Below are positions 45,201 through 57,200 of a stretch of 64,000 nucleotides of DNA, piece by piece; position 1 is the stretch's first letter, and every line of letters starts with the position of its first letter. The DNA is taken from the NCBI GenBank assembly GCA_025618425.1, contig CM046838.1, positions 45,525,302 to 45,589,301 of the forward strand. Direction: 5' to 3'. Source of the stretch: Heliocidaris tuberculata (lineage: Eukaryota > Echinodermata > Echinoidea > Camarodonta > Echinometridae). The notes beneath the pieces were generated by a model that searched no databases, was not told where the DNA came from, and saw only the letters and a program-made list of their open reading frames with translations. Both the position numbers and the translations under genes were made by a program.

Positions 45201-48200
45201 TATTAACCATTTGTACCCTTTTGTTTGTGGATGAAATAAATTTTGACCTTTGAATCTTTCTCTCCTTGTACCACCCTATCAAAAGGAGGCCCCTCGCAAG
45301 AAGCTTCACCTCAACACTCTGAAGAAGACACCTCCTCTTTCTAACGAACAAAAGAGGGTCCTCAACGCTGTCCTGTCTGGGCAGAGCATCTTCTTCACTG
45401 GAAGCGCAGGCACGGGAAAGTCTTTCTTGCTCAGGCACATCATCAGTGCCCTCCCACCGGACTCTACCTTTGCCACTGCAAGCACGGGGGTGGCAGCTTG
45501 CCACATTGGAGGGACGACTTTGCATCAGTTTGCAGGTTTGTAGACAAAGGACTCTGTGGGGCGCAAGATTCTTGTTGCACTTGATCTAAATTGAGTGCCA
45601 CTTATTTTACATTTCTACAAATTGGGTAAATGAACTTTGATAAAATAATTGTATTCAATTGCAAATCAATGTTTCATTGTTAAACTTGGCATGATAGATA
45701 TATCTTCCAATGGAATGAATTGTGTGACGTGGTATAGTCATGCATTGTATTTCCGAACAGCATTGTATTACCGAACGCGTACAGTTAAGCGCCTAAAATG
45801 GCTTTCACTATTTGACACACAGAACACAGGGCATATCGGGGTAGGTTGTGTCTTTTTCCCATAGGTTTCACATGTTCGGTAATTCAATACCTTTTTCAAG
45901 GGATCAAAACGCCGCGTCGTTGGGAAGGGGTTCGCTTGGAAGGGAATATCGTATTAAATCTACATTGTCTTTTTCAAATTCCATCAACTTCTTTTTCTGT
46001 AGGACTTTAAGCATTCATTATGTAAGTTTGACAGATATTCATTCGATATTTTATTTGCTATCGTTGATTTTCTGAAAAGTGTTCGGAAATAGGATCCACT
46101 ACCATACATAAGGCATACATACCAGTATTATTGTTGAGATAAACTCTCTATCTTTATCCAGGTCAAGCAATCTTGATTGTTTTGCACTTTGGTCAGAATC
46201 TGTTATAAGAGTATGTATTTTTTCTTGTAAATTGTTTTATTGTGTGAAAAATGCAATGTGTTTTTGACCAATTACAGCCCATTTTTCCAAATTGATTGTA
46301 ATCTCATCCCATCATCATTTATCAGAGTTGCTGATTTCATCCCAACATCTCCATACATTTACCTGCTAACCTTTCCTATTTAGGAGGAACGATTCCTATT
46401 TTTTGGCCTTCAAACTAATGTTATGAGCCGTAGATTCCTCTCCTTTTATGAAAACTTCTGTGTGAAAATGTACAGACTACACGGTATTCCCAATTTTGCC
46501 TTGCAGAATTCTTTTTTTTTCCCCCTATGTAAGGTTTGCAGGTATGCATCTCCATAATGTGCATGACTTGTGTAAGTGAAGGTAGTGGTTTAGACACTGT
46601 TGTACAGTATTTCATACTTCTTTTCTTGTTACACCCTTCCATATTTCCATGTGTTATCACTCTGTAGGTATAGGCTCAGGCACAGGGCAGCTTCCGCAGC
46701 TCATTGAACTTGCATCAAGGCCAACCAGAAGGCAACAATGGCGTAAATGCAAGCATCTGATTGTGGATGAGATCTCTATGATTGATGGGGATTTCTTCAC
46801 AAAACTTGAGGTATTTGATACTGATCAAGTGATGGGTAACCTGTGAACATGGTGATGAAATTGTCTCATGAGGGGCAATCATGATTAGTACAGCTTGGAT
46901 GCCAAAAGAAAAGGCCAAAATATTCAGGATGGTATTCTGAAAGCTATGCTATCTTTTATGTTAGAGGTACATGTACTATAATTGTCATAAAAATTATAAA
47001 TCAAGAGAAGTAACTGGTTAATTTCTGTGCATAGCTTGCTGCGTGAGAGGCATCTGTGCAAGCACCAATGATAGATATTAATTACGTTCAATTTCACTTT
47101 GTTATGACAATATACCTCACAATATTCATAAAAGAGTACATAGTTTTCTTCATAATTTCATGATTTAACAAAGCATTGTGATTATGTCATTGTAACAAAA
47201 AAATTAAATGCATCAAACTATTTAAAGGAATTTTAGAGTCCAACGAAACCTCTGAGATGATGTGAGAATGTTTTTACAAACTTAAAGCTCATATACAGTC
47301 TCGGCAGCAAAAATCATACTGGCAAGAAACTTATCTAACATAGTCACATACTATTCTCCTTTTATCATAAGACACATGTACGAGATTATTTAACATTCCA
47401 TTCACGATTTCGAACAAATTTTAGTGTAAATATCTGTAAGAAACGCTTGGTAACGGCTTTTCACTGACTCACGCTGAGACCATATCCACCCGAAGGTTCC
47501 CCACACAATAAACCCAGCGCTTCGCACTATGTGTAGCATATTCTATAACACACAGCAATCCTCATGTGAGTAATGTGTGCGGCCGTTGTTCGAATTTACA
47601 TCCCCTCTTTTTTGGGCCAGGGATTTTTATTCATTTCACCTCTAATTCGATAAATATTTCACTTGAGGAGGAAAAAACTTCACAGCATCTTAGTTATGTC
47701 AGTACCCTGCTATTTATTAAGTAAAATCAAAGAAATCTCACGAAAAGTTTTTGAGGGCTTCCCAAAACTATCTAATACCTTTAAGAATTTTGCATTTCTT
47801 TATTTATAAATTAGGGAAGACATATTCTGCTTTGGAAGAGCAGTACAACAGAATAAGAATTTATTCTCCTTATATTTTCTCAGGCCGTGGCACGAGTGAT
47901 CAAGCGCTGTAATGAGCCATTTGGTGGAATCCAGCTCATCCTCTGTGGAGACTTCTTACAGCTACCACCGGTCGTCAAAAAGGGAGAGAAACAGAAGTTC
48001 TGCTTCCAGGTAATAAAGTCTGCATTTCTTTTGTTTGTTTGTTTTTTTTCCTTTCTGGCCCTGTAATACCAAAGATTTTGTTGTTTATACATTTGTATCC
48101 AATAAATACATTTTATATTTTATACAGAGTTCTCAATAGCTAGTGCATAACACCCTCGGTGCCAATACCAAGCATGTGAGATTAAAAAAACCCAAAATAC

Positions 48201-51200
48201 TAAGGAAAAATTCTCTCTGAAAAGGTTACCAACAAGGGTAATAACTCTCTCACTACATACTTTCAGCCTACAAAATTACTTTGATCCTCCCAAATCACTC
48301 CCCTGGGATGTGATGCAAGACCATGTTCCCTCAGTTAGGACTGATTAGGAATAATTTAGGAATAATTTCCTACCAAAATGTTCCGATGTACAAATGTTTA
48401 TTTCAGTTCAATAATATAAATGTCAATCATTTGATTCATCCAGTCCCCAGCTTGGCATCGATGTATCCAGATAAACTTTGAACTCATGGAAGTAAAACGC
48501 CAGAAGGACCCAGCGTTCATCAATATCTTACAGAAGATCAGAGTCGGACGGTAAGCAATTTAAAGATTTGAAGATGCCTTTTCGAGGATTTGTTACCCCC
48601 TCCCCAGATAATATCTGAGAGACATTCTGAGAGAGAGAGAGAAATGGGGAGAGAGATTGGATTGAATACAGATTAGGCTATTGTTTTACATGAAATATTC
48701 AATGAGACAGTCAGTGTATGTTTTAACTCTCAAATTGTGCAGGGTGTAGAGTGCAGAGATACATGTACGTGTAGCAAGAAAACTTCACTTTGTATTTTTG
48801 GCAGACTGCATCAAATTGTCCTGCTGCATAGCCTAAGAACGCGGGCTCCAAAACTTTTTTTTTCTACGTTGTGATGTACAATTGATTGGGCCATTTCTAG
48901 ATGAGAGTTCTGTTGAAAATCTTGATGACTGCGAAAATACTAAAAGGTTCTTTAAAAATGCCATATGAGAACGGATAATGTATTGATTATATTTGTTCAG
49001 TTCACATCTGATGCAGTTGTCCTGCTGAAGTGACTGTTTAACAAGTATATCCAAGCATTTGTGTGGACATGAAAGGCACCCATGCTACAAGAATGTGCAT
49101 AGTCTTGAAGAGAGTATAGATCAACTCAATATTTAAAACAGAGATTTATAGGAACATATTATTACATTAATTTTATTTTGTGAGTCTCGTGAAGAGACTA
49201 ATTGAGAACCCGCCCCGCGCATGCGCACTCATTACGCCTTCATCGCCATGTTGAGAGAGTAACTCTCTCTTGCACTCGGAAGAATTACACTTATTTCTTC
49301 GGAATTCAAGCGATCTCATCCCGATCTTTTGTATTTCATTTCGGATTTTGACTACCTTGTTTCAGTCTGGAACAAGTTTTTTATGAACTTTGAGCTCCAG
49401 AAAGCCTCTACGAAAGTTCGATTTTCGCCATGAATCAGAGCGAAAATTCCGCCGCAGTGGCAAAGCCAGCGGGAAAAGCAACGGAGTCTGCGCCGCTCCC
49501 AGCGGTCCACGATCAGTCGCATCATGGGTCTAAGCACCCCGCGACCGCTACTAGCAGTCACACGCCGCATGAATCTAAAGATTCCAAGGCGAAGCCGAAG
49601 ACTGGTGGGAAGAAAAAGCCTTCAAGTTCAAGGTCAGGATCAAGCGCTAACACCACTTCTGATTCAAAAGCGGAGTCTAGTTCCACTTCCAGTGGAAATG
49701 GAAATCAAAAGTCAAAGTCAAAGACTGATCAAGTGGAATACGGTGCCCGACTTTCCAAACTGGAATCTATGTTAGCGCAGGTGATTGAAGCGCTTCCCTC
49801 TCGCGCTCACCCTCGGCACCAGGGGTCTATCCCTGGCCCATCTACAGCCACAGAACTAGGGGAAGTTGATGGTTCGCTACCCCTTGACTATGACTCTTAC
49901 GAGTATGAATACCCAACCTGCGCACAGCCAGGAGATGATGGAGATTCTTATAATGGATCTGGAGGCGAGCCTTTGGTGGCGGTGCCTGATTTTGAAACTG
50001 AGCAACAGTCTAACACTGGTCCTGATATCGCCATCCCTGCATTAGCTGTGAAGTTTGCGGCTCGGGCAGACGTGGGCTCACCACTGGATGATAATGTAGC
50101 AAGCTCTACATCTTACATGATTAACCACAAGCTCGAGGAAAAAATGCTGGAAGAGACAACAGCTAAATACTTGCCCCCTAACAACTGCCCCTTCCTCGAT
50201 GCACCGAAGGTTAATCCTGTTATTTGGGATAATCTGACTCCCTCCACCAGAAGCCGAGATCTTAAGTTGGCTCGCGTGCAGAAGCTTCTCGCCCGTGGAT
50301 TGACAGCCTTTGGTCACACTTTGTCTTCTGCTGCCATGAGTGAAAACCAGCAAAATGCCTTGGCACTGCTTGCCAGTGCAAACTTTGAAATGAATGCACT
50401 ACGGAAGGAATTCATCAAACCTGAGATGAACTCAGCTTACTCCCATTTGTGCAAACCTTCAGCGCAGGTTACTAAATTCCTCTTCGGGGATGACCTGGGA
50501 AAGCGAGTTAAAGACCTCAAGGAAGAACAGAAAGCTGCAAGCGGGGTAGTGAAGTCTGATCAGGGCAGGAGTCGGGCTCGAACCGGCTCTACTTATCACC
50601 CATACAAGTCAAATGAGACTTTTCGTTCACGACAGTACAAATCAGCCGGCTGGTCATCAGCGTCTGGCAGCCGACCACACCCCGGGGCATCTCGTCGGCC
50701 TTTTTTAGACAAGACAGGCCCCTCCAGGGGACGCAGGCCAGTACAAGCACAGAGACTGCCAGCAGCGTCACAGGGACGTTACCAGCCTCCACCACAGAGA
50801 AAATAGCTGCCAACATACCCCAAGCGGTAGGTAGCCTTTCAAACTTAGCATTCCTTTCTAATTTCACACCTCTAAACATTGATATAACTGTTGATGCGTC
50901 GCCTGTTGGAGGTCGAGTGAGGCAGCATTCCCAAGAATGGGAAAAAATTACCTCTGATCAAGTTATTCTTGAAGCAGTAAAAGGGTACAAGATAGAATTT
51001 GACCCAAACTTACCCCGCCCTACTAGGTCTAGGGCAGGTCGACAGTACAAACGAAATGCTTCAGAATCCATAAAAATTCAGGCAGAAATTGAAAACCTTT
51101 TGCACAAGGATGTAATAGAACTTGTACCATCATCATACACCGATGGTTTTGTGTCAAACATTTTCACAACACCTAAGAAAAATGGGGGTGTCAGACTTAT

Positions 51201-54200
51201 CCTTGACCTGTCTGACCTAAACCAAAGTGTTGTTAAACAACATTTTAAGATGGACAACATCCATACAGTGGCATGCCTCTTAACTCCTAATTGTTACATG
51301 GCCTCAGTCGACCTCCAAGACGCATATTACTCTATCTGTATACACCCTACATTCCGAAAATACTTGCAATTCACCTGGCAAAATCGGCACTGGCAATTTA
51401 AGGCCCTTCCTAACGGACTTAGCTCCGCTCCGCGGTTGTTCACTAAGATGCTTAAACCCATCTTTGCCACCCTTCGGGAGGCAGGTCACATCGTCTTAGG
51501 TTATTTGGACGATACAATTATCGTGGGAGAAAGTGAAAGCCAGGTTAAGGCTACAATCAAAGCTACCACGCAAGTATTTTCAGATTTGGGTTTCAAAGTT
51601 CACCCCAGTAAGTCTGTTTTGAGACCAGTACAAGAAATCCAATTTTTGGGCTTCATTATCAACACTACAGATATGACAATCAAACTTCCATCAGAAAAAA
51701 TTCAAAAAATACAAATGGAATGTGAGATTTTGCTCTCCCGACCTCACTCCACAATTAGGCAAGTCGCCCATGTCATAGGCTTATTGATTTCAACCTTCCC
51801 AGCAGTTCAATATGGCCCACTGTTTTATAGGAATCTTGAGAAGTGCAAAATCAGAGCACTGAGAATTAACAGTGGACATTTTGACAGAAGTATGATACTT
51901 TCGAATAAAGCCAAAGAGGAATTGCAATGGTGGATAAGTCATATCCAAGATGCAGTCTCCCCCATCATCAGAGAGAATCCCTCACATGAAATAAGAACTG
52001 ATGCCAGTGGCAGTGGATGGGGTGCCACAGATTTGCAAAGCTCCACTGGGGGCAGATGGAATGAAGTGGAGTTAGAGAGGGCAAAAAGCAATGAAATCAA
52101 CTATTTGGAGACTATGGCCATTAGCTTTGGTCTGAAATCATTCCACACCCACACAAGGAATACACATATCCTTATCAGATCTGACAATTCTACAGCAGTG
52201 TCATACATTAACAACATGGGAGGCATCAAATCTCCCTCTTGTAATCAAGCAGCTTCAGACATTTGGAAGTGGTGCATAGAAAGAAGCATTTGGATCAGTG
52301 CAGCATACCTCCCCGGCATCCAAAACACAGAAGCTGATCATGAATCTCGTCACTTTAATGACAGAACAGAATGGATGCTCAACAAGAGAGCATTCAGAAA
52401 AATAGTCCAAACCTTTGGAACGCCCGAGATAGATATTTTTGCCTCAAGGCTAAATGCACAAGTAGAGAGGTATGTTTCATGGCTCCCTGATCCAGGAGCG
52501 GAAGCAGTAGATGCTTTCTCTTTAACTTGGACACACGTTGACTTCTATGCATTCCCTCCCTTCTGTCTGTTGGCAAGATGTATCCAAAAAATAAAGGCTG
52601 ACAAGGCCACAGGAATTCTGGTTGTGCCTAAGTGGCCAACCCAGGCATGGTTTCCCTGTCTAAATAACATTCTCATCGGGGAACCACTATTACTGACGAG
52701 AAATGTCGACCTTCTTACACAGCCCTCCTCACATGTCCCACATCCCCTCCATGACCGTCTTGATTTATTATGTTGCAGGGTATCAGGGGACCCTTCGAGA
52801 ATCTGGACTTAGATGAAAGGGTCATCGATGTCTTGACGGCATCTTGGCGGAGGACTACGAGAAAGCAATACCAGGTGTATTGGACTAAATGGACAAAGTT
52901 TTGCACGAGAGAGAAGACAAACCATCTTCATCCTTCAGTGAATTCTGTGTTAAGTTTCTTATCTGAACTTTTCTTTCAAGAGAACGCTAGCTACAGCACT
53001 CTAAATGCGGCAAGAAGCGCATTATCATCGTATGTAACACTTGTAAATAGCGTCCACTCCGTGGGATCACATCCACTAGTCTGCAGATTTCTAAAAGGAA
53101 CGTTTAATCTCAGACCACCAAGACCGCGTTATAATGATACATGGGATGTGAGCATAGCTCTACAATTTTTACGCAGATGGTCACCAGCTAGAATGTTAAA
53201 CCTCAAGCAAATCACCCTAAAGTTGTGTTTGTTATTGGCCTTGATTTCTGCCCAGAGGGCTCAGACACTATACTTGTTAAATCTTGATAATATCAAACTG
53301 AAGCAAAGCTCAGTGACTTTCAAAGTTGATGATCTCCTGAAGCAAAGCCGGCCAGGCCATTATGGATGCAGCTTCAGCTTTAAGTCGTATCCACCTGATC
53401 GAAGACTTTGCGTGGTCCACTACCTCCGAACGTACATCAGGAGAACAAAAGAAATTCGAGGACAAGAGCGAAGACTGTTTATTAGCCACACCAAGCCACA
53501 CAGCAAGGTGTCCTCGCAAACGATATCCAGGTGGATCAAAGAAACGCTATCAGCAGCTGGAGTAGATACCACCAGATATAAAGCACACTCTACACGGTCT
53601 GCTGCAGTTTCTGCTGCCAGCAGGGCTAATGTACCAGTCTCCTGTATTTTAAATCAAGCAGGCTGGTCTAGTGAAAAGACTTTCCAACTTTTCTACCATA
53701 AGCCGCTTGCAGGTCATAATGACATTTTCTCACAAGCGGTACTTCAACAATAGATTGTACAGGCATTTGACTTCTAACTTTGAAGGGTTTGTAACAGATG
53801 TAGTTCAACTGTTATTGTATTTACATGTACAGCTATGCCCACCTAACTGGGCATATCTGAGTCTTTACTGATACTTATTGCCTGATTGCTACAATTACGA
53901 TATGTACAAAATGTGTCCTCTGTGCTTCAAATTCTCAATTAGTCTCTTCACGAGACTCACGAAATAAAATTGAAAGCTCAAACGATAACTTACCTGTTTG
54001 AAGTTTGAGCATAATTTTATGAGGGAGTGGAGGGAAGAGAATAATTGCCCTCCTCTACCCTCCCAGTAACTAACAAAGTGCTAAGTTGTGACAATTATGG
54101 ATGAGGTCAAATTCAGGCAAGTTATCTGACCTTTCTTGGTCATCGTACACATTTTGTGGCTCTGAAGAATGAGTGCGCATGCGCGGGGCGGGTTCTCAAT

Positions 54201-57200
54201 TATTCTCTTCCCTCCACTCCCTCATAAAATTATGCTCAAACTTCAAACAGGTAAGTTATCGTTTGAGCTTTCAATTATACTTGTTCCTTTCACATCTGGT
54301 GCAGTTGTCCTGCAGAAGTAACAGACTGCTTAACGGGTACATCCAAACACTGTGTGGACAGAGAAGGCATTCATGCTACGAGACTATGTACTCACAAAGA
54401 AGACGTAGATCAACTCAACAATGTCCACCTCAACAAACTCATAGGTCAGTAAGCTACATCCTCAAAGACCTCTTGAAGGCCCTTTCAGACGTGATTTGTT
54501 GAACCACTTTTTAAAAAAAAAATGTTGTAAATACGTAGTGGCCATTGCTTTTCAATATCTTATAACACACAGATCTCAGGGAGTATGCATAGGGGTTGTC
54601 GCATGTAACAATGTATTTTTTCCTGCACAACATTGCCCATTGCTATTTATTTTAAGGCAAAGTTTTGCTACTGCAGTTTTTTTCAGGCAGTTACAAGTAT
54701 CATGTTAATGTCTGAACAAGGCTAAAGAATAATTATGATGAATAGTGATAATTAGATACTTAGAGTGAAGTATAGGCTTCATGCATTTTCCCATGATACA
54801 CAAAGGACTCATGATTTCCCTGGCTTTAGCCAACTGCCTTTAGATATTCCACTATCAAGGTACAGTGGTTTATTTACTTGACTGGCAATCGAGAAGTTTA
54901 GAATATGAATTCCAGCCTTGTACTTTCGACCTTTGACGAGATATTAATCAACATTTGCCACTCTTCACCCGGGCGTAAGCGGACAAACATAATTTATTTG
55001 ATAATTAATGTTCTGCAAATTCAACATTTTCCGTAGCCCTCCAATAAGATTCTAACAATATTGGAGATGTTAAAAGTTAAGTATGACCATGTATTGTTCT
55101 TGTAAACCTTTAGGTGATGTAAGAGTGTTTGAAGCAGTGGACAGTGACCCTTCACTGGTCAAACAGCTGAATAACCAATGTCCAGTAAGACAGAGGATTG
55201 ACCTGAAGATTGGTGCTCAGGTAAATCAATTTTTCCTACAAATTTGTATATTTACTAAGAACATCTAGACTGTTTCTTTCATATTTATTTTATTATTGTT
55301 CATTCAGTTTAGTTGACACTTTCACCAATCAATTTCTGTAATTTTTGTTACATTGGGGCTTTACCAAAGTCATACCCTGGATAGCCTGTTGTTATATGTC
55401 TTTAAAAAATAAAACTAAACAAAAACAAAACCAAAACCACCCCCCCCCCCCAAAAAAGCAAAAAAACAACATCAAACAGCACAAAACAAACTAACAAAAC
55501 AAAATAAAACAAAACAAAACTAAACTAAACAAAATTAACTTCTATTTTTTTTTTTTTTTTTTAATTATGTTTTAAGCAAACTTCTGCTTACCTTCTTGCT
55601 TGCGATTTGTAGTTATAAACTTACCTTTTTCCATCTGAACTTTAATTACCAAAATTCATAGTTTCCTGTAAGGGATCGGGCTAGACTGGCATATGTGCTA
55701 TTATCTGGCCAATTTTACCAACCAACGTTTTCTCTTTTATATGTCAATATCATTGTATGAAAGTATATTGCACGCATTTGCTATTGGTGAATAAATCAAA
55801 TCAAAATCAAATCAAAATCAAATCAGTATCGTATGTCTCGTCATTTAAAGCAGAATTGAAATTTTGCAGTGTCCTTCTCAAACAGGTTATGCTTGCCAAG
55901 AATCTGGATATACATAGAGGTCTTGTGAATGGAGCTAGAGGGGTGGTGACTGGCTTCGAGTCAGGGATGCAAGGTAATTTAAGTGAAAGTGTAGTGTGTT
56001 TGAAGAGAAGGGAAAGATGACAAATAATTTATGAGCTTTCTCATTCTTTTTATGTCAGTTTAGAAGAACATCATAGTAGAACTGTCCCCTGTAAAGGATT
56101 GCTCCTCAAATGCCCTCATATGCCCTCATATTCAAAATATGGCGAGAAATAGCTTAATTAGTATTAATTAATATGAAGGAAAATATACATGTACATGTAC
56201 ATGTACTTTCAATGTTAATTATGTCTGTTATTCCATTCTTGGTATATACGTATGGCACAAAATGACCAGGTGTTTTGAACTTGCCCTTTGAGCTATAAGC
56301 ATTAGCTTTAGCAGATTTTCAGATTTTTATAAAAATGAAATAGCTTTGTGCTGTTGTAATGAGATAATGAGAATTTGTTTGAATACATGTGGTTTGAAAA
56401 TTTGAATTTTCTCCTTTCTCTTTTGGGAGTTTATGTATTTTGCACGTACGAAAAATGAAAAAAAAAATTGGTAGTTTTGTTTGTGTAGGACTATCAGCAA
56501 GAAATAGCAGTGATTTATTGACAGAATAACAGCAAGAAGTGGCAAATTTATTATTCATGTGTGGCTGTTGCACCATTTTGTGCATTGATCTTCACGTTTG
56601 CATCTCATTTCATCAGCAAATACATTCCTACATATATTCATTTTAATATGATCTTTATTTTTTTTTTAACTTAACTTCTCCCATCTTTTCTCTCATCTCC
56701 TTGTCCAATTGTCAATCTCACGATATCTCTCTCTCTCTTTCTCTCCTATTTCTCTGTTTCTCTCTCCCTCTCTTTTGTTCCTCTGATCTTTCTGTTTTTA
56801 ATATTATCCCTCTCTTTATACTTATTCCATGTTCCCATCTCTCTTTTTACCCTCTTTATCTCCATCTCTCTTTTTCTCTCCCTTTCTTTCTTTTTCTTTC
56901 ACTCTCTCTGTCTTTCTCTCTTTATCTATCTGCCTTTTTTGTCCCTTCTACTCCCCATCTCTCTTTCTTCTCTCTCTCTCTCCCTCTCTTTCTTCTCTCT
57001 CTCTCCCTCTCTTTCTTCTCTTCTCTCCCCCCCCCCCCCCACTCTATTCACTCTCTCTCCCCACGCCTTCCTTACCGCACCCCTAGGTAACCCCAAAGTG
57101 CGGTTCATGTCCGGTCTAGAGGAGGTGATAAGACCTGAGCGCTGGTCTATATGCGTTGGTCCTTCTCTTATTCTCACCAGAAGGCAGCTCCCTCTGAAAC

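Larger units (their letters stand above)
49169..54276 (+). mobile_element. Complete DIRS-type tyrosine-recombinase retrotransposon
   Basis: A 5.1 kb element in PIF1 intron 7, same orientation as the gene. It has a left inverted terminal repeat (49169-49233), three open ORFs, an internal complementary region (ICR, about 53932-54047) and a right terminal repeat (about 54168-54276). The ICR first half is the inverse of the left outer edge (AGTCTCTTCACGAGACTCAC), and its second half is the inverse of the right outer edge (AAGCTCAAACGATAACTTAC). This composite ICR is the hallmark of DIRS elements, which replicate by reverse transcription and integrate circles with a tyrosine recombinase. There is no target duplication, only a shared AATT at both junctions, again as expected. 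Confidence 0.92.

Noticed and set aside
48804..48850. A third, older copy of PIF1 exon 8 (AAATTGTCCTGCTGCATAG)
   Set aside because: Similarity is limited to one short word; not enough to distinguish from chance.
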